DNA from: UBA11869 sp964544965
Lineage (GTDB): Bacteria; Pseudomonadota; Gammaproteobacteria; Eutrophobiales; Eutrophobiaceae
DNA: 22,959 bases
Assembly (NCBI GenBank): GCA_964544965.1
Contig: CAZJED010000024.1
Span: 1 to 22,959, forward strand
Direction of reading: 5' to 3'
The notes under the pieces were generated by a model, which saw only the letters and a list, made by a program, of their open reading frames with translations, had not been told where the DNA came from and did no database searches. Positions 14,222 through 22,362 of the stretch are shown piece after piece. Position numbers and translations under genes: made by a program. The first letter of the stretch is position 1. Each line of letters starts with the position of its first letter.

Positions 14222-15421
14222 ATGAGACAATCTAAACCATCAGATATTAATTTATCATTACCTAGCCCAGACTCTGAAGCAAAGTTTCATAGTCAAAAGC
14301 TATCTAGATACATTAAAAAATTGATTGACGAAAAGGGTGGTAGCATAGGGTTTGATGAATATATGAATCTAGCTTTATACCAGCCTGGTTTAGGCTATTA
14401 TAGTTCGGGCAATCAGAAATTTGGAGCAAAAGGTGATTTTGTTACTGCGCCCCAGATTTCCACTCTTTTTTCAAAATGTATAGCATCTCAATGCACACAG
14501 ATATTAGAGGATTTTGAGGATCCTTCTATATTAGAAATAGGCGCAGGGACTGGTGTTATGGCGAGAGATTTATTGTTAGATTTAGAAAAAAGCAATTCAT
14601 TGCCCGAAAAATATCTCATACTTGAAATAAGTGCAGATCTAAAATTAAGACAACAAAATTTATTAAAACAATCTATTCCTCAATATATAGATAATATTAC
14701 ATGGTTAGATAGTCTACCTAAAAAAAAATTTAATGGCTTGATAATAGCAAATGAAGTTTTAGATGCATTACCTGTAAAACGTTTTAAAAAAGAATCTAAT
14801 ATTTTTAAAGAAATTAAAGTAACTTTTATTGATAATAATTTCCATTGGGTTGAAATCACAGCGTGCGATGAGTTGACAAATTTTTTAGAAAAAATTGAGA
14901 ACAAATTACCGAAAAGATTTCTTGAGGATTATTATTCTGAAATAAATATTAATCTTAAAATGTGGTTGGATTCAGTGCAATCAGTTATAGATAAGGGTGT
15001 AATCTTATTTATTGATTATGGCTATTCAATGTCAGATTACTATCACCCAGAAAAATTTGATGGTAATTTATTGTGTCATTACAGGCATTATGCCCATAAT
15101 GACCCATTTTTTTACCCAGGACTACAGGATATTACAGCTTCAGTCGATTTTACATCAGTAGCAGAGTACGCAGAAGAAATCGGTTTGAATGTTAACGGCT
15201 ATACAAATCAAACATATTTTCTTTTTGGCTGTAGTCTTGAAAATTTAATTCCTAATATGGATTTATTAGACATAAAATCGCAAACAAAAATCTCTCAGGA
15301 ATTACGAACACTAATTATGCCTGATCAAATGGGCGAATGTTTCAAATTTATGGCATTGACAAAAGAATATAACGAAAATTTATTGGGTTTTTCTAAAATG
15401 AATCAAAAAAATCAACTTTAA
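14222..15421 (+). CDS. MidA/NDUFAF7-family SAM-dependent methyltransferase
   Basis: A 399-residue class I methyltransferase of the COG1565 (DUF185) family. Seen in order are IDEKGGSIGFDEYMNLALYQPGLGYY (about 36-60, quoted only to show the family entry block), GDFVTAPQIS (71-80), the SAM loop LEIGAGTG (104-111), ANEVLDALPVKRF and FIDYGYS. Human NDUFAF7 methylates a complex I subunit (NDUFS2), which makes complex I a reasonable candidate target, but the bacterial substrate is unproven. The ATG has GGA 8 nt upstream. The gene starts a plus-strand run of three with gaps of 6 and 19 bp (next a probable lipoprotein, then uppP), likely one transcript. It is slightly longer at the N-terminus than the core family. 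Confidence 0.88.
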   Translation: MRQSKPSDINLSLPSPDSEAKFHSQKLSRYIKKLIDEKGGSIGFDEYMNLALYQPGLGYYSSGNQKFGAKGDFVTAPQISTLFSKCIASQCTQILEDFEDPSILEIGAGTGVMARDLLLDLEKSNSLPEKYLILEISADLKLRQQNLLKQSIPQYIDNITWLDSLPKKKFNGLIIANEVLDALPVKRFKKESNIFKEIKVTFIDNNFHWVEITACDELTNFLEKIENKLPKRFLEDYYSEININLKMWLDSVQSVIDKGVILFIDYGYSMSDYYHPEKFDGNLLCHYRHYAHNDPFFYPGLQDITASVDFTSVAEYAEEIGLNVNGYTNQTYFLFGCSLENLIPNMDLLDIKSQTKISQELRTLIMPDQMGECFKFMALTKEYNENLLGFSKMNQKNQL

Positions 15422-15427
15422 TTTCAT

Positions 15428-16141
15428 ATGTTTTTTAAAAAATATTCAATAATAGTTTTATTTTTATCTCTAAACTATGGATGTAATAAAGAAATTGTAA
15501 GAGAAAATGAACCTATAAAAAAAGATTCAAGTATTTCGCAAATAGTAAAATCAGATATAGATAATGTATTGGAAGTACACGTAAACGAGTCACACGAGTT
15601 ATTAAAAGAGTTAATGTCAAAACTATACAAACGAAATCCTCGTGAATTAAAAAAATCGCCCCATAAGATAGCTGAAGAAAATATCGTAAGATTATTTGAT
15701 TTGAAGCATGTATGGGATTTTCCTGAGCTACAAGGAACACACGATGTTGAATCAATACGATTAGTTTTTATGGAAGAGTATAAGGGAGATCGTGTTTTTG
15801 CTTTTATCTCTGGATTGATGTCAATGATCATGAAATCTTATAATTACAAAACGAAATTTTATATGATTGATTCGGTTGATCCACAGAAGTTATATAATTC
15901 TGCAAGAAATATAGAGATAGCTATATGGAAACTTAGCAATGATCATAATTCAAAGGGAGAATTATTTTTAAAGAGCAACTCTTCAATGGATGAGGAAATT
16001 AGTAATTTAAGTTACGAGAGACTTTTTGGCAAACTGATAGCAACTCAAGATAATATGGCTATAATTATAGCTGACAAAAATAAACGAACTATAAAGACGG
16101 TGATTCAAAAAATGGCAACAGCCATTTTTTTACCTATCTAA
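15428..16141 (+). CDS. Probable lipoprotein, conserved unknown
   Basis: A 237-residue protein with an N-terminal export signal (KK then SIIVLFLSL) and a possible lipobox ending YGC (C19). Gly at -1 is good, but the -3 residue is Asn rather than Leu, so lipidation is likely but not certain. The mature part is mainly helical with charged segments. Blocks that look conserved are SHELLKELMSKLYKRNPREL, HVWDFPELQG, GDRVFAFISGL, KLYNSARNIEIAIWKL, NLSYERLFGKLIATQDNMA and the C-terminal TAIFLPI. I recall similar proteins in other proteobacteria without an assigned function. It begins 6 bp after the methyltransferase and ends 19 bp before uppP, so it is probably transcribed with both. The Shine-Dalgarno is absent, suggesting coupling to upstream translation. 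Confidence 0.8.
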   Translation: MFFKKYSIIVLFLSLNYGCNKEIVRENEPIKKDSSISQIVKSDIDNVLEVHVNESHELLKELMSKLYKRNPRELKKSPHKIAEENIVRLFDLKHVWDFPELQGTHDVESIRLVFMEEYKGDRVFAFISGLMSMIMKSYNYKTKFYMIDSVDPQKLYNSARNIEIAIWKLSNDHNSKGELFLKSNSSMDEEISNLSYERLFGKLIATQDNMAIIIADKNKRTIKTVIQKMATAIFLPI

Positions 16142-16160
16142 CTTTTTATAGGGTTTGGTT

Positions 16161-16961
16161 ATGGAACTGATACATATTATTATTTTATCAATTGTTCAGG
16201 GGCTTACAGAGTTCTTGCCCGTATCAAGTTCTGCGCATCTGGTGCTTTTACCATATTTGATGGATTTAAGAGACCAGGGTTTAACTATTGATGTAGCTGC
16301 GCATCTCGGGAGTTTATTTGCGGTTGTATTTTATTTTAGGAAGGATTTTGGAAACATTTTAGTTAATGGACTAGCAGCTACTTTTGGATTGAATTATACA
16401 GATAAGCAACATAAATTATTTTGGTTGATTATCCTAGCAAGCATACCGGCACTTTTATCCGGATATTTTTTTCGTGATATTATATCTGAGTATTTACGTA
16501 ACCCTTTAGTTATCTCATATGCAACAATTTTTTTCGGCTTATTGTTATGGTTATCAGACAAAGTTGGGAAGCGACATAGAGCAATGGGCGACATTAGTAA
16601 GAGTGATGCACTGCTTATTGGGTTTTCACAAATATTAGCATTTATTCCCGGCACATCACGTTCTGGTATCACTATAACAGCGGGACTTTTTATAGGGCTT
16701 GATCGTAAAACAGCTGTGAAATTCTCGTTTTTTATGTCAGCACCTATAATTTTAGCAGCGTCTTTGTATGAAATTTCAAATTTGTTTCAGTCTGGCGACG
16801 ATATAAATATATTTAATTTTATTACTACCGTTTTATTTTCAATTATGAGTTCTTTATTTGCGATTCATTTTTTTCTGAAATTCTTAGATAAGTTTGGGGT
16901 GATCCCATTCGTTATATATCGTTTGATATTAGGCGCTGTGTTATTATATTTTTTTATTTAA
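16161..16961 (+). CDS. uppP: Undecaprenyl-diphosphatase UppP (BacA)
   Basis: A polytopic inner-membrane phosphatase that regenerates undecaprenyl phosphate, the lipid carrier for peptidoglycan and surface glycans; extra copies confer bacitracin resistance in other bacteria. The 266-residue product has the catalytic (E/Q)xxxE motif as Q13-GLT-E17 in QGLTEFLPVSSSAH and the second signature PGTSRSGIT. Several long hydrophobic helices cover the remainder. The ATG at 16161 is chosen over an in-frame TTG at 16155 because AGGG at 16150-16153 is properly spaced for it. It converges on cca with a 12-bp A/T-only gap. The uppP-cca proximity is also found in E. coli. Confidence 0.96.
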   Translation: MELIHIIILSIVQGLTEFLPVSSSAHLVLLPYLMDLRDQGLTIDVAAHLGSLFAVVFYFRKDFGNILVNGLAATFGLNYTDKQHKLFWLIILASIPALLSGYFFRDIISEYLRNPLVISYATIFFGLLLWLSDKVGKRHRAMGDISKSDALLIGFSQILAFIPGTSRSGITITAGLFIGLDRKTAVKFSFFMSAPIILAASLYEISNLFQSGDDINIFNFITTVLFSIMSSLFAIHFFLKFLDKFGVIPFVIYRLILGAVLLYFFI

Positions 16962-16973
16962 AAAAACTAATTT

Positions 16974-18182
16974 CTAACGTAATTCTTTTTCAAGAATTTT
17001 AATCCGTTCATCTCTTAGTGCATCACCAAGTTTTTTTCCTTCAAGACCTTTATTTTTTAAAATATCAACATCAATATTTCTCGAGATTTCTAATGCATTT
17101 AAGAAGTATTTTGCTTGTGTGAATTCTTTTTCTTCGTATCCAGCGCGACCACGTGAGTCAGATTCACAAGCGGTTAAAAATTGTTTAAATCTTTCTGGTC
17201 TTCTGAATGCATCAATTTTTTCTAAACTTTCTAATATTTCTTTTGGTTTCATCTCTTGAATCTGATGGCAGATAAGATGAAATTTTGAAACGCATACAGC
17301 AAGATCATGATATTTATTCGGAATTTTGTATCGTTCACAGAATGAATTTATTATATTTACTCCACGCGCTTCATGCCCATCATGGTTTGGTAATTGATCT
17401 TTTGGTGTAGCCGCTTTACCTAAATCATGAACAAGTACTGCAAAACGTATCACCGAGTCTGATGATAGTCTTACTGACTGATTTAGAGCCATTAATGTGT
17501 GTCTACCTACATCAATTTCAGGATGATATTTTTTATCTTGGGGAATACCAAATAGTACCTCTATTTCAGGGAATAGCTTTTCGAGCGCACAACATGACCT
17601 TAGTGCAAGTATAAAACGTGCAGGATATTTCCCGATTAATGCTTTTTCCATTTCTGACCAAACACGTTCTGGGACTAACGCAGCTAATTCACCAGATTCC
17701 GAAATCGTTTTTAGCAATTCCATTGTCCCATCAGCAATTTTAAAACCAAAACAAGCTGCAAAACGAGCAATTCGTAATATACGTAAAGGATCTTCTACAA
17801 AGGTTGGAGAAACGTGTCGTAAAATACCATTCTTTAAATCAGCCTCACCACCATATGGATCTATCAGATTTCCATTTTCATCTTCAGCAATTGCGTTTAT
17901 GGTTAAATCTCTTCGTTTTAAATCATCTTCGAGAGTGATTTTAGGAGAAGAGTAAAAAACGAATCCTTTGTAACCTTTTCCAGATTTACGTTCTGTACGT
18001 GCAAGCGCGTATTCTTCTTTCGTTTCAGGATGCAGAAATACCGGGAAATCGTCACCTACAGCTTTAAAACCTTTTTCGAGCATTTCTTCCGGTGTTGCAC
18101 CTATAACTACCCAGTCCCTATCCTTAACAGGGATACCAAGTAACTTATCGCGAACTGCACCACCAACCAAATATATTTTCAT
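16974..18182 (-). CDS. cca: CCA-adding tRNA nucleotidyltransferase (multifunctional, HD domain)
   Basis: Adds or repairs the 3' CCA of tRNAs from CTP and ATP. The 402-residue product is the gammaproteobacterial long form. The nucleotidyltransferase head carries YLVGGAVRDKLLG, the metal-binding pair in VKDRDW, and RRDLTINAIA; DPLRILRIARFAA continues the neck. A C-terminal HD phosphohydrolase domain shows GRHTLMAL, VLVHDLGKAATP and NHDGHEARG. E. coli Cca has the same architecture (412 aa). The one tRNA gene in the window encodes its own CCA, so Cca would act in repair there. No Shine-Dalgarno is evident before the ATG. It lies 17 bp after the SDR gene on the same strand. Confidence 0.96.
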   Translation of the reverse strand: MKIYLVGGAVRDKLLGIPVKDRDWVVIGATPEEMLEKGFKAVGDDFPVFLHPETKEEYALARTERKSGKGYKGFVFYSSPKITLEDDLKRRDLTINAIAEDENGNLIDPYGGEADLKNGILRHVSPTFVEDPLRILRIARFAACFGFKIADGTMELLKTISESGELAALVPERVWSEMEKALIGKYPARFILALRSCCALEKLFPEIEVLFGIPQDKKYHPEIDVGRHTLMALNQSVRLSSDSVIRFAVLVHDLGKAATPKDQLPNHDGHEARGVNIINSFCERYKIPNKYHDLAVCVSKFHLICHQIQEMKPKEILESLEKIDAFRRPERFKQFLTACESDSRGRAGYEEKEFTQAKYFLNALEISRNIDVDILKNKGLEGKKLGDALRDERIKILEKELR

Positions 18183-18199
18183 AAATTTTTAAGCAAAAC

Positions 18200-19168
18200 C
18201 TATAATTTTTTTCTCGAGTCTTTACGAAACATAGAATAAAACGAACGATATTCATAGTCCGTTAAATATTGGGGAACAATATCTTCAAGAGCTGTGGGTT
18301 TAATATTGTATATAAATAAATCATTACATTCGCAGATACTATCGGTTTGGGCTGATAGATAATTATCTGTTGAAAAAGGTTTACCTGGTAAAAAATCAAA
18401 AACTCTTGCTTGAATATGCGACAGAACATTGTTTAGAGGTATGATTACACATCTACAATTCAGAGTTTTTGAGGTGTAGTCAACTAAGTTTTTTAATGAA
18501 TAAGTTTTTGGCCCACATAATTGATAGCTTCTATTATAACTATTTGGGTCATCTAATATTTTAGATATCATCTCTACTACATCAAGCACATAAACTGGCG
18601 AGAATTTTGTTCTGTAACATGCAAGCGGAAAAAATAGGGGACTAATTTTTAGTAATTTAGCAAATCGATTAAAGAAACTATCTTTCCTGCCAAAAATAAC
18701 AGAAGGTCTTAAAATAGTATTTTTTATTCCAATAGTATTTGAAAACAATAGTTCTTCAGCCTTTCCTTTTGTTTTTAGGTAAAAACTTTTTCCATTTTTT
18801 GCATCCGCACCCAATGCGCTCATTTGTATAATTCTGCGAATACCATGAATTTCACATGCAGAAATAAGATTTTTAACGAATTTCACATGTACTTTTTTAA
18901 AGCCTTCACCATTGGTTCCTTTTTCATTAAGTATTCCGATTAAATTAATTACAGCATCACAATCGGCGAGTAGATTTTTTAGATTTTCAGGATCATGAAT
19001 GTCAGTTTCTATTAATTCCAAGTTTGGCAAAAGAATTAAGTTTTCTCTATTATACTCTCTGTTTCGAGTAGGAACTTTCAGTTTATAACCATCTTTTGAT
19101 AAACGATTACATAAGGACTGACCTACAAAGCCTGCCCCCCCGAGTATTGCAATTTTCTTAATTAGCAT
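18200..19168 (-). CDS. NDUFA9-like atypical SDR, NAD(P)-binding
   Basis: A 322-residue extended/atypical short-chain dehydrogenase with an N-terminal Rossmann fold. Seen are IAILGGAGFVGQSLCNRL (6-23), the acidic segment ETDIHDPENL, DAVINLIGIL, the substitution of the usual YxxxK by YLKTKGKAEELL, ILRPSVIFGRKDSFFNRF and YVLDVVEMI. These blocks match the subgroup of human complex I subunit NDUFA9 (COG0702-type). Bacterial members have been linked to quinone biosynthesis or complex I, but the role here is unproven. Its ATG overlaps the end of the lytic transglycosylase gene by 11 bp, which implies translational coupling, and cca follows after 17 bp. A UDP-sugar epimerase is less likely because the sugar-binding segments are not recognisable. 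Confidence 0.8.
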   Translation of the reverse strand: MLIKKIAILGGAGFVGQSLCNRLSKDGYKLKVPTRNREYNRENLILLPNLELIETDIHDPENLKNLLADCDAVINLIGILNEKGTNGEGFKKVHVKFVKNLISACEIHGIRRIIQMSALGADAKNGKSFYLKTKGKAEELLFSNTIGIKNTILRPSVIFGRKDSFFNRFAKLLKISPLFFPLACYRTKFSPVYVLDVVEMISKILDDPNSYNRSYQLCGPKTYSLKNLVDYTSKTLNCRCVIIPLNNVLSHIQARVFDFLPGKPFSTDNYLSAQTDSICECNDLFIYNIKPTALEDIVPQYLTDYEYRSFYSMFRKDSRKKL

Positions 19169-21392
19169 TTTTTTCTATATTAATGTTTAATATTTGTCCG
19201 GGTTGTAGAGGTTTATTCCTTTTTAAATTATTCCATTTAAGAAGATCTATAATCCGGATATCAAATCTTTTCGCTATTAACCATAATGAGTCACCTTTTT
19301 TTACTGTGTATTTATTTATTTTTTCATTATAGATTACTGTTTTCACAACTTTTTCTTTAATATATTTTTTATCTAATTTTTCAATAGATTTACATGATAA
19401 TTTAGTTATCAATTTTTTATTTCTTGTTGTTATTTGGGCCATACGATCTTTCATAGGTTTTATTGCCATTTTGAAACGCCAATCATAAACAATAGAAAAA
19501 TATAGTACCCGACGTACATATTTTCGGGTTTCATTAAAAGGAATCAATTCTATCCAAATATCAGGGTTTTCAGCACATACTTTTTTGGGCAGCCATTTTA
19601 GAACACGATGAGGGCCAGCATTATATGCCGCAGTAGCTAAAATAATATTTCCATTAAATTTATTTAACATCATTTTCATGTAGGCGCTGCCAATTGGAAC
19701 ATTTGTTTCAGCTCTCCTTAGTTTACTTTTTTTGAAATTCTTTATACCTATCTTTTTTGCTACGCTCCTGCCAGTTCTAGGCATTACCTGCATTAAACCT
19801 AACGCCCCAACTGGCGAACTTATATCCTCAATAAACGCACTTTCTGCCCTAACTAACCCAAACACCCAACTTCGGTCAATATTATTTTTTTTTGCATGTT
19901 TTGTTAATAAATCCTCAAATAATATTGGAAAACGTAGAACTAAATTATCAAGAGCTTTAGCTCTACTCATTGTTATTATAGCTCTGTTATGCCATCCCCA
20001 TTTAACTGCTAGTGCTGCGGCCATTTGCATTTGATAGGTAGTCATCTTATTTAGAGCATGATGCCATTCACGCCTAGCATTCGTATTCATGCCAAGCTGA
20101 TAAAACTCATATGCACGTTTCATCGCAGGTAGCGAAGATATTCGTTTGAATTCTTCTATATCATCTGTCACAGGATAATGATTCATACTGTAAGGCTTAT
20201 TCATTTTATCAGCTGCAAGAAACCCATAGTAGTCACGTTCTTTGGCTAGCTTTAAATATATTTGTTTTGCTTTTTCAATTTCTCCCGTTTCTTCAAGAGA
20301 ACGTGCATGCCAATAAGCCCATCTAAGCTCAATGCTTGAGTCAGAAGATTTTCCTGTTGTCCATTTTTTTAGCAATACCCAATCTTTGTTTAATAAGGCC
20401 GTGCGTAATCGATAGTGAAAAATTTCATCATTAACGTGATAGTTATCAATTTGGTCGAGTAATTTTGAAGCTATTTTGCTTTTCTTTTTTGCTGCATGTA
20501 TAGCCAGCATTCGTTCTATTTCCGCGATTTCACTAGAAGTAAATAAATATTTTATTTTTAATGATTCAAGTCGTTTAACTGCTTTCTCAGGATTTCTTTT
20601 CGCTAGTTTTAATATACCGTGCGCAATTATTTCTCTTGATGTCTCATTATCAGCAAGATTTGGTTTCCTTGTGTGTTTGTATGGGTTTTTATGTATTTGT
20701 ATCCATTTTCTTGCAAGTACTTTTGATTCAGGATTAAGACGCCGAGATAAATATGTTGCAAGACTAATCTCATTATTTTGCATGGACAAACGAAAACGTT
20801 CCCATATCAGCTTATTTGTTACCAGACCGCTTTTGTATAAAAGTTCAAATGGTTGGTCACATTGTGAAGGTAGTGATTTTCCGGTTAGCCAGATAGAGCG
20901 AATGTCTTCTAATAAAAATTCTTTTTTGTTTAATTTCATTCTTGCATACAACTGATAGCACTGCATAACAGGATCAGAATGCTTAATATAATTATCAAGA
21001 AATGTTTGCCAATGCCTCCTTCTTATTAATACTTTTAGCCACGAATTTCTTAGTCTATTAGAAACTGGCAAATCACTATAGCGGTCTAGGAAATGAATTA
21101 TGTCTGAGTTTTTTTCCTTCCAAACACGTTTTCTTAGATAATTGTATCGTAGATAAGGATATAGCGGATAATCCTTAAGGGTGTTAGCGATTCTTCCAAA
21201 TTTTTTGTATTGTTTTAATTCAAATGCTTTTTTAGCTGCAAGATAATCCTTTCGTTGCGAGTCTATCGTATTTGCATAAGTTGGGGTTGTCGTGAAAATA
21301 AAAAGAAATAACAGCGGTATAAATATCCACCATTGTTTTCTTATTGAGAAATAATTTCTTTGTATTTTTTTAAAAGATAGATTTGATTTCAT
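19158..21392 (-). CDS. slt: Slt70-type soluble lytic murein transglycosylase with C-terminal LysM
   Basis: Cleaves peptidoglycan glycan strands in the periplasm to 1,6-anhydro-muropeptides. From the ATG at 21392 the product is 744 residues. A signal peptide ends near TYAN (about 40), followed by a long helical superhelix of the Slt U/L type (about 45-490). The transglycosylase domain carries the catalytic Glu E517 in LVRAESAF, SSPVGALGLMQVMP and AAYNAGPHRVLKWLP (about 505-630). After a lysine-rich linker comes one LysM domain (about 693-739, YTVKKGDSLWLIAKRF ... LQPGQILNI). E. coli Slt70 ends after the catalytic domain, so the LysM is an added peptidoglycan-binding module, as in MltD. In-frame ATG (21404) and TTG (21410) starts are alternatives. 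It overlaps the next gene by 11 bp. Confidence 0.93.
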   Translation of the reverse strand: MKSNLSFKKIQRNYFSIRKQWWIFIPLLFLFIFTTTPTYANTIDSQRKDYLAAKKAFELKQYKKFGRIANTLKDYPLYPYLRYNYLRKRVWKEKNSDIIHFLDRYSDLPVSNRLRNSWLKVLIRRRHWQTFLDNYIKHSDPVMQCYQLYARMKLNKKEFLLEDIRSIWLTGKSLPSQCDQPFELLYKSGLVTNKLIWERFRLSMQNNEISLATYLSRRLNPESKVLARKWIQIHKNPYKHTRKPNLADNETSREIIAHGILKLAKRNPEKAVKRLESLKIKYLFTSSEIAEIERMLAIHAAKKKSKIASKLLDQIDNYHVNDEIFHYRLRTALLNKDWVLLKKWTTGKSSDSSIELRWAYWHARSLEETGEIEKAKQIYLKLAKERDYYGFLAADKMNKPYSMNHYPVTDDIEEFKRISSLPAMKRAYEFYQLGMNTNARREWHHALNKMTTYQMQMAAALAVKWGWHNRAIITMSRAKALDNLVLRFPILFEDLLTKHAKKNNIDRSWVFGLVRAESAFIEDISSPVGALGLMQVMPRTGRSVAKKIGIKNFKKSKLRRAETNVPIGSAYMKMMLNKFNGNIILATAAYNAGPHRVLKWLPKKVCAENPDIWIELIPFNETRKYVRRVLYFSIVYDWRFKMAIKPMKDRMAQITTRNKKLITKLSCKSIEKLDKKYIKEKVVKTVIYNEKINKYTVKKGDSLWLIAKRFDIRIIDLLKWNNLKRNKPLQPGQILNINIEKNAN

Positions 21393-21461
21393 CAAAAATG
21401 CCATACGCAAAAAAATTCTAGGGATTGTCCATATTTAGCTTTGAATTAGCAACATTTTTTC

Positions 21462-21481
21462 ACCGTTCACGGTAATATAGT
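21462..21481 (+). promoter_or_regulatory. Putative tauE-like gene promoter with inverted repeat
   Basis: The perfect inverted repeat ACCGT-TC-ACGGT (21462-21473) runs directly into TAATATAGT, which offers -10 hexamers TAATAT or TATAGT, followed by the G/C discriminator CCGC. No good -35 is present, which would fit activator- or repressor-controlled transcription of the permease at 21514. The repeat is seen; its role as an operator is inference. Confidence 0.3.
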
Positions 21482-21513
21482 CCGCTTAATTACAAACAGC
21501 AGATAATTCAATA

Positions 21514-22362
21514 ATGCTTGCAGATATAACTATACAAATATTAATGATCTATGCTCTAACGGGCATTTTCGCTGGGCTAATTGGCGGAATGTTGGGGTTA
21601 GGTGGCGGAATTATAATTGTCCCCGTTTTGCATTATATTTTTACTCAACAAGGATTTGAACCTTCAGTAGTAATGCATCAGGCAGTTACAACATCGCTAG
21701 CCACAATAATAGTTACCTCGGTCTTTGCCACTTATGAGCATCACCGAAAGAAAATGGTATCTTGGTTTCTCGTTAATCAAATTGTCCCCGGAGTTTTTTT
21801 AGGCGCCTGTTTTGGCGTATTTGTAGCAGATTCGGTTTCTAGCAGTGCATTACGTATTATTTTTGGTTGTTTTGAGGTATTGGTTGCTATACAGATATGG
21901 TTTGGCCTAAAACCTAAACCCATGTTTACGGAGTTTTTTTCATCCTGTACTCAAAAAAAAGAGACACACACAAAATTACCAGGGAAAGGTATTTTTGTTT
22001 TTACTGGAGCGATTATAGGTTTATTTTCAACTATGCTAGGTATTGGAGGCGGAACATTAACAGTTCCATTCTTGTTATGGTTTAATTATCGCATGAGAAG
22101 TGCTATTGCTATATCTTCAGCATGCAGTATACCAATTGCTCTCGTTGCAACAATAACATTTATATTTGTAAGCTGGGATAATTCAAATATTTTTACACAC
22201 TCAATAGGTTATTTATATTGGCCTGCCGCACTTATTATTGTGACGATGACAATCTTTTTTGCACCAATTGGTGCACGTATAGCGCACTATTTACCTATTG
22301 ATACTTTGAAACGTATCTTTGCTGTTTTGCTTTTGTTTGTCGGAATAAAGATGCTTGATTAA
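21514..22362 (+). CDS. TauE/SafE family permease (sulfite/sulfonate exporter type)
   Basis: A 282-residue inner-membrane protein of the TauE/SafE (DUF81) family, with about eight hydrophobic helices in two related halves. Each half begins with the same glycine motif, GLIGGMLGLGGGIIIVP near residue 21 and GLFSTMLGIGGGTLTVP near residue 170, the usual internal duplication. A cytoplasmic loop (KPKPMFTEFFSSCTQKKETHTK) separates the halves. Family members export sulfite, sulfoacetate or other small organic anions; the substrate here is not indicated by neighbours. Translation starts at ATG 21514 with little Shine-Dalgarno. It diverges from slt and overlaps the ferrochelatase stop by 4 bp, TTAA serving as TAA on both strands. 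Confidence 0.9.
   Translation: MLADITIQILMIYALTGIFAGLIGGMLGLGGGIIIVPVLHYIFTQQGFEPSVVMHQAVTTSLATIIVTSVFATYEHHRKKMVSWFLVNQIVPGVFLGACFGVFVADSVSSSALRIIFGCFEVLVAIQIWFGLKPKPMFTEFFSSCTQKKETHTKLPGKGIFVFTGAIIGLFSTMLGIGGGTLTVPFLLWFNYRMRSAIAISSACSIPIALVATITFIFVSWDNSNIFTHSIGYLYWPAALIIVTMTIFFAPIGARIAHYLPIDTLKRIFAVLLLFVGIKMLD

Noticed and set aside
16955..16990. A bidirectional terminator between uppP and cca
   Set aside because: The sequence is only opposing T and A runs with no G/C stem.
20476..20955. Long plus-strand open frame inside slt
   Set aside because: Antisense to the Slt superhelical region; low-complexity hydrophobic translation and no ribosome-binding site.
1163..22362. A sulfur-oxidation locus suggested by TusA-like and TauE-like genes
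   Set aside because: The two genes are 20 kb apart and no dsr, sox, apr or rhodanese gene is present; both families are widespread outside sulfur oxidisers.
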